NCBI RefSeq assembly: GCF_005887555.1
Contig: NZ_VCIA01000001.1
Coordinates: forward strand, 2,170,001 to 2,234,000
Source of the DNA: Lentibacillus cibarius
GTDB lineage: Bacteria; Bacillota; Bacilli; Bacillales; Amphibacillaceae
Direction of reading: 5' to 3'
Length of the DNA: 64,000 nt
Shown piece after piece: positions 44,767 to 53,796 of this stretch. Below the pieces are notes generated by a model. It was not told the DNA's origin. It worked only from the letters and a program-made list of their open reading frames with translations, and did no database searches. A program made the translations under genes and the position numbers. The stretch's first letter is position 1, and each line of letters starts with the position of its first letter.

Positions 44767-45552
44767 TTAGAACCCGCGAAACAAGGAGCCCATCATGTTG
44801 CCTATAACCGACTCAGCAAATGCTTGAGTGAACACACCAAACGCGAATATTGTCACCATATATAATCCGAGCAAGATGTAAATCCGATCGAGCCCTTCCG
44901 GGGGTTGCTCCATCAAGATAAATGTTGGAATAATTATTAATACGCCCAGGATACTAATGAAAATAAGTAGTGTAGCCAGTACAGAAAGCCCAATCAAGGA
45001 AAAGATGAGTGCAATCGCATAAAGGAGAACAAATGGTACCAAATAAGCTCCGTATTTTGCAAGCACATCGGCGAAAGTGATTGCTTGTGCTGCTAATTTT
45101 GCTCCGACAAACGTCAGTCCGGCTATAAGAAACTGAAATAAAACAAATACAATCAACGGCAGAATAAAACTGTCAAAAAATGAGACATTCATAAAAAATC
45201 CCGACGGTATGGACTGAAGAACAAAATGATAGCTAAAGGCAATCAGCAAACCGAAAATGAACATAGTAATTATGCTGGAATTGATATCAGTGTGATTTGC
45301 CTGTTTGGCGTTGCTTGGACCCTTGAAAAGAGTAACGAAAAAATGACTGAAATCTGTTCCAATTTCCTTCAGTTTATCTGTTGCATCGTCGCCAGCGTTG
45401 TCCTGGCTTTCTGAAGAACTGTCAGATGAAGTTGCTGTCAGATTGTCTTCCAGGTATTCCTCAGCTTTATTCGTTTCTGGAATTAATTGTGACCCACAAT
45501 TTGTACAGAATTTTCCCTCTGCTGACTGTTGGCCACATGAAGGACATTGCAT
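44767..45552 (-). CDS. zinc-ribbon multi-pass membrane protein
   Basis: Protein of 261 residues: an N-terminal zinc ribbon (CPSCGQQSAEGKFCTNCGS, with Cys pairs at 3/6 and 16/19), an acidic Ser/Asp-rich linker (about 30-65), then five to six transmembrane helices in a Yip1-like arrangement (about 93-255). Such proteins are common in Bacilli; the role is unknown. The ribbon should be cytoplasmic. The gene is single and convergent with the small zinc-ribbon gene. Confidence 0.8.
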   Translation of the reverse strand: MQCPSCGQQSAEGKFCTNCGSQLIPETNKAEEYLEDNLTATSSDSSSESQDNAGDDATDKLKEIGTDFSHFFVTLFKGPSNAKQANHTDINSSIITMFIFGLLIAFSYHFVLQSIPSGFFMNVSFFDSFILPLIVFVLFQFLIAGLTFVGAKLAAQAITFADVLAKYGAYLVPFVLLYAIALIFSLIGLSVLATLLIFISILGVLIIIPTFILMEQPPEGLDRIYILLGLYMVTIFAFGVFTQAFAESVIGNMMGSLFRGF

Positions 45553-45655
45553 GATTTCACTTCCTTTTTAATTATTTTTCCCCATGTAAAGGTATACACG
45601 CTCTCTATTTAATACTATAACATGATAACGATTAAGGAAGAAAATGTGTGCATTA

Positions 45656-45687
45656 GAAAAGACTTGCAGCGGTTATAGCTGCAAGTC
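45656..45687 (-). terminator. terminator of htrB
   Basis: GACTTGCAGC / GCTGCAAGTC (45661-45670 and 45678-45687) followed on the minus strand by TTTTCT. Confidence 0.85.
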
Positions 45688-45701
45688 TGCAAAAGCATTG
45701 G

Positions 45702-47018
45702 TTAAGATTCTTTACGTTCAACAAGTTTTAGTGATACGGTTTGCGATTTTCCATTACGGTATATTTCCAGTTTTACTTTATCGCCGATTTTCGTTTCATT
45801 ATACATGAATTTTCGTAAGTCAAGCAGCGAATTTATTTTGTTACCATTAATCTTCGTGATCACGTCGAATTGCTGGAGACCGGCATTGTCTGCAGGTGAT
45901 CCGGTTTCAACTCTTGCCACGACCATTCCACCTTTAAAATCTTTCGGAAGTTGGATCTGATCTCGATACTGTGGTGGAACCTGATTGACTGATGCTGTGC
46001 TAATACCTATATATGGACGGGCAACTTGACCATCTTTTTCAAGTTGTTTCATAACTGGCAACGCAGAGTCGATAGGAATAGCAAATCCAATACCTTCGAC
46101 TTCTCGCCGGGCTATCTTCATAGAGTTTATTCCGATGACCTCCCCATCAGCGTTGATAAGTGCACCGCCACTATTGCCGGGGTTAATAGCTGCATCCGTT
46201 TGAATGACTTCGGTTATCCAGTCTGGACGTCTGTCCCCATTGGTATCAACACTGATCGAACGTTCTAATCCACTGATAATCCCCTTTGTTACGGTATTAG
46301 CAAAATTCATTCCAAGGGGATTGCCGATTGCGACTGCGGTTTCCCCAACTTGCATATCACCGGATGAACCGAGGTTTGCAACGGTGTCAATTTTGCTGCC
46401 GTCAACTTGTAGTACCGCTAAATCGGTCAATCGATCGGAACCAAGGACCTTTGCCTCTAAACGATCATCGTTATCATTGTTCAATACAATTTCGACTTCG
46501 TTTGCACCAACTACCACATGTTCGTTTGTAACAACATAAGCCTTGCCGTCTTCTTTTTTATAGATAATCCCGGAGCCGGCACCTGTTTTCTCACTCTGTT
46601 CCCAAATACTTTGCTGCTGCATGCGAACAACACCTACGACTGCTTCGGTAGCTTCTTGTATGTTTCCCGCAACCGCTGCATCATCAGAAGAGATTGTTTT
46701 AGCGATATCTGGTGTGTCTGATTCACTTTCCGCCGATACTGCAGTTGATTCGCTGCTGTCATCGCTATCAACTGGAATGATGTTTGCCGAGAATAGAAGC
46801 GTAACAATGGCCGCCGATATAATAGCTCCCACCAGTCCACTAGTAAATTTACCGGAACCGGACTTCTTCCTTGTTTCTTTCTGGGTAGTTTTTTGCTTTG
46901 CTGTTTGGGCGATACCGCCTGCAGAATCCCGGCATTCCTGGCTGTCTAGTTCATTGATTTCAGACTGCTGTTGTTGGTTATGTTCATTGAATTCATTCTG
47001 GTTATCATTTCGTTCCAT
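45702..47018 (-). CDS. htrB: membrane-anchored HtrA-type serine protease (HtrB)
   Basis: Quality-control protease of 438 residues acting on misfolded exported proteins. It has a Gln/Asn-rich cytoplasmic tail (1-50), one membrane segment (about 55-77), a trypsin-like domain with catalytic His in VTNEHVV, Asp in LTDLAVLQVD and Ser in NPGNSGGALI, and one C-terminal PDZ domain from about 340. The neighbouring divergent cssRS genes match the htrB-cssRS arrangement of B. subtilis, where CssRS induces htrA and htrB under secretion stress. GAGGTGATGAATTC precedes the ATG. Confidence 0.9.
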   Translation of the reverse strand: MERNDNQNEFNEHNQQQQSEINELDSQECRDSAGGIAQTAKQKTTQKETRKKSGSGKFTSGLVGAIISAAIVTLLFSANIIPVDSDDSSESTAVSAESESDTPDIAKTISSDDAAVAGNIQEATEAVVGVVRMQQQSIWEQSEKTGAGSGIIYKKEDGKAYVVTNEHVVVGANEVEIVLNNDNDDRLEAKVLGSDRLTDLAVLQVDGSKIDTVANLGSSGDMQVGETAVAIGNPLGMNFANTVTKGIISGLERSISVDTNGDRRPDWITEVIQTDAAINPGNSGGALINADGEVIGINSMKIARREVEGIGFAIPIDSALPVMKQLEKDGQVARPYIGISTASVNQVPPQYRDQIQLPKDFKGGMVVARVETGSPADNAGLQQFDVITKINGNKINSLLDLRKFMYNETKIGDKVKLEIYRNGKSQTVSLKLVERKES

Positions 47019-47054
47019 GAATTCATCACCTCTTGAAGGATTATGGTAATATTT

Positions 47055-47088
47055 ATTGTAAGCTGTTCCTTTGGTATGATTTTGGTAT
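47055..47088 (-). promoter_or_regulatory. htrB promoter with tandem repeats for a response regulator
   Basis: TACAAT on the minus strand (47060-47055) is a good -10. TTTGGTAT occurs twice on the plus strand (47070-47077 and 47081-47088), 11 bp apart, overlapping the expected -35. Tandem 11-bp-spaced direct repeats at -35 are the classic layout for OmpR-family activators; CssR is the obvious candidate. Confidence 0.6.
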
Positions 47089-47184
47089 ATCTATGGCACA
47101 AATGTGTAAATTGCTTTTAGTATGCAGGTACCCTAAATTATGTAAGAATAATCATAAGAAATGCAATGGACGGAGGTCAAGTCT

Positions 47185-47880
47185 ATGGCGAATTATATTG
47201 TTGTTGTGGAAGACGACGTCAACATCCAGAACATTGTCTCGGCCTATTTGAAAAAGGAAGGGTTCGAGGTAACGGTAACCGATTCTGCTGAGAAAGCATG
47301 GGAACTTTGGCAAACACAGGCTCCTGACATGTGGATACTTGATATTATGCTTCCTGGTATGGATGGCTATGACTTTTGTAAAAAAATACGACAGGAAACT
47401 GATGAGACGCCGATTATTATTATTTCAGCAAAGGATGAGGAATTCGATAAAATTCTCGGACTTGAACTGGGCGGAGATGATTATTTGACAAAGCCATTCA
47501 GCCCGAGAGAACTAGTCGCACGTGTCAAACGGGTGCTCAAGCGTACGAAATTAAAAGCAGGGGAAAACGATGCTTCTGATGACAAATTGAAAGTCGGTAA
47601 CCTTCTCATCCATCAGGGTGAACGGAGGATTTTCTGGCATGGGGAGGAGCAGGATGTTACCACCAAGGAATTCGATATGCTCCTTCTATTTGCGACAAAC
47701 ATAAACAGGGCTTTCTCCCGTGAGGAGCTGCTCGTCAAAGTGTGGGGAGAGGATTATTTTGGTAGTGATCGGGCCGTTGACGATCTTGTTAAACGGATCC
47801 GTAAAAAACTCGCAGCGATCCCCCTGGAAACGGTCTGGGGATATGGATACCGGATGCGCAGTGATGAGGACAAACAATGA
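47185..47880 (+). CDS. cssR: two-component response regulator CssR
   Basis: OmpR-family regulator of 231 residues: receiver domain (1-120) with phospho-Asp in WILDIMLPGMDGYDF and Lys in LTKPFSPREL, and a winged-helix DNA-binding domain (about 135-228) ending VKVWGEDYFGSDRAVDDLVK and VWGYGYRM. This C-terminal phrase is how I recall B. subtilis CssR, the secretion-stress regulator. Start ATG 47185 follows ACGGAGGTCAAGTCT. It overlaps cssS by four bases and probably controls the divergent htrB. Confidence 0.88.
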   Translation: MANYIVVVEDDVNIQNIVSAYLKKEGFEVTVTDSAEKAWELWQTQAPDMWILDIMLPGMDGYDFCKKIRQETDETPIIIISAKDEEFDKILGLELGGDDYLTKPFSPRELVARVKRVLKRTKLKAGENDASDDKLKVGNLLIHQGERRIFWHGEEQDVTTKEFDMLLLFATNINRAFSREELLVKVWGEDYFGSDRAVDDLVKRIRKKLAAIPLETVWGYGYRMRSDEDKQ

Positions 47881-49196
47881 AACTGCAGTCACAGTTGAAT
47901 CTGGCGTTTACTACACTGTTACTGGTCATTCTTACAGCGGCCGGGTTTGTCATTTATTCAATGATTCTTGATATGCTGATTGAGGATGAACGTGCTGAAC
48001 TGAAACAAAAAGGTGAGCTGCTTGTTGAGGTGCTGAACGAACAATATGAATCACAGCCGGGTACGAAGGGGTTCCGTAATTTTCTGCAGAAGCAGGATTT
48101 GCAGTTGTTCCTCTATGACAGAAGACAGGACAGGGTGCTCTTCTCAACCATGCCAGACCGTTATGTGCAGGGATTTTCCTCGAATCAGTACTTTGCGGAT
48201 AATCGGGAAAATTTATGGGATGCAGGTAGCAGCAAATTTGTAACGTCACGGATTTTGTTTTATCCGGAAAGCACTGGCCTTGAACTAATTTTATTAACAC
48301 CGCTCAATGATTTACAGGCGATTCAGCAGGACTTTTTCAGGCGACTGGTGATTGTGTTTATCATTGGTACGATTGCAGCTGTACTGCTTAGTTATTTTTT
48401 AACGAATAAATTAGTCACGCCGCTTACAAAATTGAAAAGACAGCTAAAAAAAATCGAAAAGCGTAAATTTGATCAGTTAGAACCTATAAAGGCAACAGGT
48501 GAAATTAAAGAGGTTGAGCAAAGTGTCTATGACATGGCTGCTGAACTTGAACGGTACATGAAGTCACAGCAGACGTTTTTCCAAAATGCTAGTCACGAGC
48601 TGAAGACGCCGCTGATGACAATTCAAGGATATGCAGAAGGAATCCGTGATAAAGTCTTTGATGAAGCTGATCAGGAAAAAGGCCTGGAAATGATGGTAAC
48701 AGAAGTGGAGCGGCTCAAAAAAATTATTAATGAAATGATTCTACTGGCGAAACTGGATAGTGACCAAACGACCTATCATCCAGAGGAAATACATGCCCAG
48801 GAACTGATTGACCAAGTACTGGACAGGGCACTGCCAATAGTTAATGAAAACAGCGTGGCACTGAATCATGAAGTGAACAGTCAAGTATACTTCACGGCAG
48901 ATGCAGAGAAGTTTTTACAGGCGTTGCTTAATTTAACATTTAATGCTATCAGACATACCCATTCCAAGGTTGATATAACGGTATCAAAGCAGATGATCAC
49001 TATAGAAGATGATGGAGAAGGGATTTCCAAAGAGTTACTTCCGCATATTTTTCATCGGTTTGTGAAAGGTAAAACTGGAGAGACTGGTCTTGGACTCGCC
49101 ATTGCCCGAGCCATTATAGAGCAATCCGGAGGGAAAATAATGGTGAGCGATTCTGATCTCGGCGGAGCAAAATTTATTATCATTTTGCCTGAGTGA
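47877..49196 (+). CDS. cssS: two-component sensor histidine kinase CssS
   Basis: Membrane kinase of 439 residues. Two transmembrane helices (about 9-31 and 155-178) frame an extracytoplasmic sensor region of about 120 residues; then a HAMP linker, the H-box NASHELKTPLMTIQGYAEG with the phospho-His, and the ATPase motifs N (LLNLTFNAIRHTHS), G1 (IEDDGEGI) and G2 (GETGLGLAIARAI). In B. subtilis CssS senses misfolded secreted proteins and phosphorylates CssR. It overlaps cssR (ATGA). Confidence 0.88.
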   Translation: MKLQSQLNLAFTTLLLVILTAAGFVIYSMILDMLIEDERAELKQKGELLVEVLNEQYESQPGTKGFRNFLQKQDLQLFLYDRRQDRVLFSTMPDRYVQGFSSNQYFADNRENLWDAGSSKFVTSRILFYPESTGLELILLTPLNDLQAIQQDFFRRLVIVFIIGTIAAVLLSYFLTNKLVTPLTKLKRQLKKIEKRKFDQLEPIKATGEIKEVEQSVYDMAAELERYMKSQQTFFQNASHELKTPLMTIQGYAEGIRDKVFDEADQEKGLEMMVTEVERLKKIINEMILLAKLDSDQTTYHPEEIHAQELIDQVLDRALPIVNENSVALNHEVNSQVYFTADAEKFLQALLNLTFNAIRHTHSKVDITVSKQMITIEDDGEGISKELLPHIFHRFVKGKTGETGLGLAIARAIIEQSGGKIMVSDSDLGGAKFIIILPE

Positions 49197-49256
49197 ATAA
49201 TTGTGATATAATAGGATAGTTTTGAGTAATCCCTAATATATAGAGGAGCGTACGTT

Positions 49257-51086
49257 ATGCAATTAAGAGAAGATATCCGCAACATCGCTATTATCGCCCA
49301 CGTTGACCATGGCAAGACGACACTTGTTGACCAGATGCTGAAATACTCGGGGACATTTCATGAACATGAACAAGTGGACGAACGTGCTATGGACTCGGAC
49401 GATATTGAACGGGAACGAGGCATTACGATTTTGGCCAAAAATACGGCCATTCGCTATAACGACACAACGATTAACATTCTGGATACACCGGGCCACGCTG
49501 ATTTTGGCGGCGAAGTTGAACGTATCATGAAAATGGTTGACGGTGTGTTATTAGTAGTAGACGCCTATGAAGGGTGCATGCCGCAGACTCGTTTTGTTTT
49601 GAAAAAGGCACTTGACCAAAAACTGACACCTATTGTCGTTCTTAATAAAATAGATCGCCCGAATGCACGCCCAAATGAGGTCATTGATGAAGTGCTGGAT
49701 TTGTTTATTGAACTTGGAGCGGACGATGAACAGTTGGAGTTTCCAGTAAAATATGCATCCGCATTGAATGGAACATCAGGTGAAGAGCCGGAAGCACAAA
49801 AAGAGACGATGGAACCTGTGTTCACGGAAATTCTGGATCACATCCCGGCGCCGGCTGACACAGCAGATGAACCGCTGCAATTCCAGGTTACGCTGTTGGA
49901 CTATAATGATTATGTAGGTCGAATCGGCATTGGTCGAGTTGTTCGCGGGAACATCCGCGTCGGCCAGCAAGTGGTCGTCCTGAAAAAAGACGGCTCACAG
50001 AAATCATTCCGCATCAGTAAACTATTTGGATTTATCGGCCTGAAGCGGACGGAAATCAAGGAAGCGACATCCGGTGATATTGTCGCCATCGCTGGTATGG
50101 ATGATATTAATGTCGGTGAAACAATTTGCCCGCAGGATCACCCGGAAGGATTGCCTTATCTTCGTATTGATGAACCGACACTGCAGATGACATTCCTTAC
50201 GAATAACAGCCCGTTTGCCGGTCGGGAAGGAAGCTATATTACGTCACGGCAAATTGAGGAGCGTCTGATGAAACAATTGGAGACCGATGTGAGTCTGCGG
50301 GTGGAACCAACAGATTCACCTGATGCCTGGACGGTTTCCGGACGCGGAGAATTGCATCTATCCATATTGATTGAAAATATGCGGCGCGAAGGCTTTGAGC
50401 TGCAATTGTCGAAACCTCAGGTCATTATCAAAGAAATCGACGGTAAAAAATGCGAACCGGTTGAACACGTGCAAGTGGATGTACCGGAAGATTATACAGG
50501 ACCGGTCATGGAGTCTCTTGGAGCGCGCAAAGGTGAAATGCTCGATATGGTTAATCAGGGCAATGGTCAGGTCCGGCTGGAATTCAAGGTGCCATCACGC
50601 GGATTGATTGGGTATTCGACAGAATTTATGTCCCAGACGCGCGGTTATGGTATATTAAACCACACATTTGATGGTTATGAGCCAATCGCTAAAGGTCAAG
50701 TCGGCGGCCGCCGGGAAGGTGTGCTTGTCAGCCTTGAAAAAGGTAAAGCAACAACCTATGGCATTATGCAGCTCGAGGATCGGGGAGTTATTTTTGTCGA
50801 ACCCGGGACAGATATTTATGCTGGTATGATTGTTGGCGAGCATAACCGGGAAAATGACCTGACCGTTAATATCACGAAAGAGAAACACCTTACGAACGTC
50901 CGTTCCGCAACGAAAGATCAGACAGCAACCATTCGGAAAACACGCGAATTGTCGCTGGAAGAGGCACTGCAATACTTGAACGATGACGAGTATTGTGAAG
51001 TGACACCGGATTCCATTCGTCTGCGTAAAAAGTTATTGAACAAAAATGAACGCGAAAAAGCATCGAAAAAATCGAAATTAGGATAA
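49257..51086 (+). CDS. typA: translational GTPase TypA/BipA
   Basis: Ribosome-associated GTPase of 609 residues important for 50S assembly and growth in cold or stress. G-domain motifs: G1 AHVDHGKTT, G2 RERGITI, G3 DTPGHADFGGE, G4 NKIDRP; then EF-G-like domains and the TypA-specific C-terminal domain. AGAGGAGCG precedes the ATG. It has its own terminator; the long 21-bp repeat array follows. Confidence 0.97.
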   Translation: MQLREDIRNIAIIAHVDHGKTTLVDQMLKYSGTFHEHEQVDERAMDSDDIERERGITILAKNTAIRYNDTTINILDTPGHADFGGEVERIMKMVDGVLLVVDAYEGCMPQTRFVLKKALDQKLTPIVVLNKIDRPNARPNEVIDEVLDLFIELGADDEQLEFPVKYASALNGTSGEEPEAQKETMEPVFTEILDHIPAPADTADEPLQFQVTLLDYNDYVGRIGIGRVVRGNIRVGQQVVVLKKDGSQKSFRISKLFGFIGLKRTEIKEATSGDIVAIAGMDDINVGETICPQDHPEGLPYLRIDEPTLQMTFLTNNSPFAGREGSYITSRQIEERLMKQLETDVSLRVEPTDSPDAWTVSGRGELHLSILIENMRREGFELQLSKPQVIIKEIDGKKCEPVEHVQVDVPEDYTGPVMESLGARKGEMLDMVNQGNGQVRLEFKVPSRGLIGYSTEFMSQTRGYGILNHTFDGYEPIAKGQVGGRREGVLVSLEKGKATTYGIMQLEDRGVIFVEPGTDIYAGMIVGEHNRENDLTVNITKEKHLTNVRSATKDQTATIRKTRELSLEEALQYLNDDEYCEVTPDSIRLRKKLLNKNEREKASKKSKLG

Positions 51087-51104
51087 TGAGTTAGATCTGC
51101 CCTG

Positions 51105-51142
51105 CCCGGCAAAAGTTGCATGTTAGCTTTTGCCGGGTTTAT
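51105..51142 (+). terminator. terminator of typA
   Basis: CCCGGCAAAAG (51105-51115) pairs with CTTTTGCCGGG (51127-51137), then TTTATTTA. Confidence 0.85.
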
Positions 51143-51206
51143 TTATTTAACTTCAAAAGTATAAATGATGGATGCCCTTATAATGAAAACGGTGGGAGAA
51201 GCGGGT

Positions 51207-51657
51207 ATCAACGGAATAAGGGGGGAACATCAACGGAATGAGGGGGAACATCAACGGAATAAGGGGGGAGCATCAACGGAATAGCGGGGAACATCAACGG
51301 AATAAGGGCCAATATCAACGGAATAGCGGGAAACATCAACGGAATGAGGGTCAACATCCGGAATAGCAGGAAACATCAACGGAATAAGGGTCAATATCAA
51401 CGGAATAGCGGGGAACATCAACGGAATGAGGGTCAATATCAACGGAATAGTGCGGAACATCAACAGAATAAGGGTCAATATCAACGGAATAGCGGGAAAC
51501 ATCAACGGAATGAGGGTCAACATCCGGAATAGCAGGAAACATCAACGGAATGAGGGTCAATATCAACGGAATAGCACGGAACATCAACGGAATGAGGGTC
51601 AATATCAACGGAATAGCGGGGAACATCAACGGAATGCAACAAGAATCAACGGTGGGC
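51207..51657. repeat. 21-bp-period repeat array, family C (22 units)
   Basis: Twenty-two units beginning ATCAACGGAAT, nearly all 21 bp (two early ones 22, two 19, one 20). From about unit 4 the 3' halves alternate: AGGGTCAAT-type and AGCGGGGAAC-type, so the true period is 42 bp. Units 6-8 (from 51314) are repeated at units 14-16 (from 51480), 166 bp apart, including the same two-base deletion (ATCCGG), showing expansion by segmental duplication. It lies between the typA terminator and the hairpin at 51696. Confidence 0.95.
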
Positions 51658-51695
51658 TCCATTGACAGCAAATTCAACAGCGAAGTTAAGAGATG

Positions 51696-51734
51696 AAAAA
51701 CTGCTTTGCTTAAATTAAAACAAAGCAGTTTTTG
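51696..51734. terminator. bidirectional hairpin after repeat array C
   Basis: AAAAACTGCTTTG and CAAAGCAGTTTTT with a 12-base loop. No gene ends here on the plus strand, so it either ends a transcript through the repeat array or insulates the tre promoter. Confidence 0.75.
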
Positions 51735-51776
51735 TATATTTGAATTCAGAAACTAATTTTTCCATTTTGAAAACCC

Positions 51777-51830
51777 TTGCAAAACTTGTATATACAAGAT
51801 ATAATTTATGTATAACTTGTCTATACAGGT
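51777..51830 (+). promoter_or_regulatory. tre operon promoter with two TreR operators
   Basis: TTGCAA (51777-51782) and TATAAT (51800-51805), 17-bp spacer. CTTGTATATACAAG (51785-51798), a perfect palindrome filling the spacer, and ACTTGTCTATACAGGT (51815-51830), an imperfect copy just after the start, match the known TreR-operator style (TTGTATATACAA). TreR bound here would block polymerase until trehalose-6-phosphate releases it. Confidence 0.9.
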
Positions 51831-51862
51831 TGATTCAACAGTGAAAAATAGGGGGTAATCCT

Positions 51863-53776
51863 GTGGCGAACAATCAAGAAAGCATACTTGCACCGGTTAG
51901 CGGGCAGGTGAAAAGGCTAGAGGATGTTCCGGATCCCACATTCTCGCAAAAAATGATGGGTGATGGTTTAGCGATAGAACCAAGTGAAGGAAAAGTAGTT
52001 GCCCCGTTAAACGGTGAAGTGGTACAAGTTTTCCCGACAAAACATGCGGTCGGGATTCAGGGTGATTCAGGGGTTGAAGTTCTCATACACATTGGCTTAG
52101 ACACTGTAAACATGAATGGCGAAGGATTTGAGGCCAAAGTTGGTCAAGGTGATTACGTTAAGGCGGGGGATTCGCTAATTTCATTTGACTTGGATCGTGT
52201 CCGTAAGCAAGCAAAAGGAGTCATTACACCGGTCATCATTACAAATGGTGATGCCTTGGATGCATTGGAGAAAACGGATGACGGAGAAGTAGAAGCCGGT
52301 AAATCAACGCTTCTGCAGACTAAAATGAAAACTGAGGCCGAGGGTGATACACCTGTTGCATCATCCGGTGAATATGGCGATGAAGCAAAAGCTATCGTTC
52401 GTGCACTTGGCGGCGAGGAGAATATTAGCGTTGCAACCCATTGTGTGACCAGACTTCGATTTGCTTTAAATAGTAATGATGAAGTGGATAAATCTAAACT
52501 GGAAAGTCTAGATATTGTTAAAGGATCATTTCTGGCAAACGGACAATTTCATGTAGTGATCGGGCAAGGTACCGTTGATAAAGTATACGCTGCCATAGTT
52601 AATGAAACAGGGATAGGTGAAGCGACGAAAGCAGATGTCAAAGCGGCTACAGGTGAAAAGCAAAATCCGCTACAGCGTGGTATCAAAGTGCTAGCTGATA
52701 TTTTCATCCCTATCTTGCCTGCCATCGTAACAGCCGGTTTATTAATGGGTATTAATAACATTTTGGCTAACCCAGGAATTTTTTACGATGAGCAATCATT
52801 TATCGATGTGCACCAGGAATGGGCCGGCATTGCTAATATGATTAATATTATCGCTAATACCGCATTTACATTTTTGCCTGCCTTAATCGGTTGGTCTGCG
52901 GTGAAGCGATTCGGTGGAAACGAACTGCTTGGTGTTGTACTTGGTCTAATTATGGTTCATCCGGATTTATTGAATGCATGGTCATATGGTGATGCACTTG
53001 AAGAAGGAACTATCCCAACCTGGAACTTGTTTGGATGGGAGATTGACAAAATAGGTTATCAGGGTCAGGTGTTGCCGGTTTTATTTGCATCATGGCTGCT
53101 GGCGAAAATAGAAATGTTCCTTAAAAAACGTGTAATCGACTCATTGCAGTTGTTAATTGTTGCTCCGATTGCCCTTTTAGTAACAGGCTTTCTGACGTTT
53201 ATCATCATTGGCCCGGTTACATTTGCAATTGGTAACTGGATAACAGACGGACTGGTTGCATTGTTTGATCAATATGCTGTTCTTGGCGGTCTCGTTTATG
53301 GAGCGGTTTATGCTCCGCTCGTTATTACTGGTATGCATCACACGTTCCTGGCTGTTGACTTGCAGCTGATTGGTAGTACGGGAACAACATTCTTGTGGCC
53401 GATTCTTGCTTTATCCAATATTGCGCAGGGTTCTGCTGCACTTGCTATTATGCTGGCAACGAAAGATGAGAAGTTAAAAGGCTTGTCCGGAACATCCGGC
53501 TTGTCAGCATATTTAGGTATTACTGAACCAGCGATGTTTGGTGTTAATTTACAATATAAATTTCCATTTATCGCAGCAGTGATTGGTTCAACCGTTGCTG
53601 GTGGATTTATTACAATGCAGCATGTACAGGCTTCATCAGTAGGTGTCGGCGGTGTCCCTGGTATATTATCTATTGTTCCGGGCGGGTGGTTAGCATTCGG
53701 TATAGGTATGGCTATCGTCATCGTTTTGCCATTTGCTATCACCTACTTTATGGCCTTACGTAAACTTAATAAATAA
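51863..53776 (+). CDS. treP: trehalose-specific PTS permease, EIIA-EIIB-EIIC fusion
   Basis: Imports trehalose and phosphorylates it to trehalose-6-phosphate. At 637 residues it has three PTS domains in the order A-B-C: EIIA of glucose type (about 1-150, phospho-His76 in VLIHIGLDTV), EIIB (about 172-250, phospho-Cys194 in THCVTRLRF) and EIIC membrane domain (about 280-630). B. subtilis TreP has only B and C and borrows EIIA, and when EIIA is fused in this class it is usually at the C-terminus, so the leading EIIA is notable. The start is GTG. It is the first gene of treP-treA-treR. Confidence 0.93.
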   Translation: MANNQESILAPVSGQVKRLEDVPDPTFSQKMMGDGLAIEPSEGKVVAPLNGEVVQVFPTKHAVGIQGDSGVEVLIHIGLDTVNMNGEGFEAKVGQGDYVKAGDSLISFDLDRVRKQAKGVITPVIITNGDALDALEKTDDGEVEAGKSTLLQTKMKTEAEGDTPVASSGEYGDEAKAIVRALGGEENISVATHCVTRLRFALNSNDEVDKSKLESLDIVKGSFLANGQFHVVIGQGTVDKVYAAIVNETGIGEATKADVKAATGEKQNPLQRGIKVLADIFIPILPAIVTAGLLMGINNILANPGIFYDEQSFIDVHQEWAGIANMINIIANTAFTFLPALIGWSAVKRFGGNELLGVVLGLIMVHPDLLNAWSYGDALEEGTIPTWNLFGWEIDKIGYQGQVLPVLFASWLLAKIEMFLKKRVIDSLQLLIVAPIALLVTGFLTFIIIGPVTFAIGNWITDGLVALFDQYAVLGGLVYGAVYAPLVITGMHHTFLAVDLQLIGSTGTTFLWPILALSNIAQGSAALAIMLATKDEKLKGLSGTSGLSAYLGITEPAMFGVNLQYKFPFIAAVIGSTVAGGFITMQHVQASSVGVGGVPGILSIVPGGWLAFGIGMAIVIVLPFAITYFMALRKLNK

Positions 53777-53796
53777 TAGAACGAGGGGTGTTTCGG

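Noticed and set aside
51251..51677. Several open frames of 60-108 codons on both strands across the repeat array
   Set aside because: The 21-bp unit is a multiple of three, so any stop-free frame in one unit stays open; no ribosome-binding sites, and the products are pure heptapeptide repeats.
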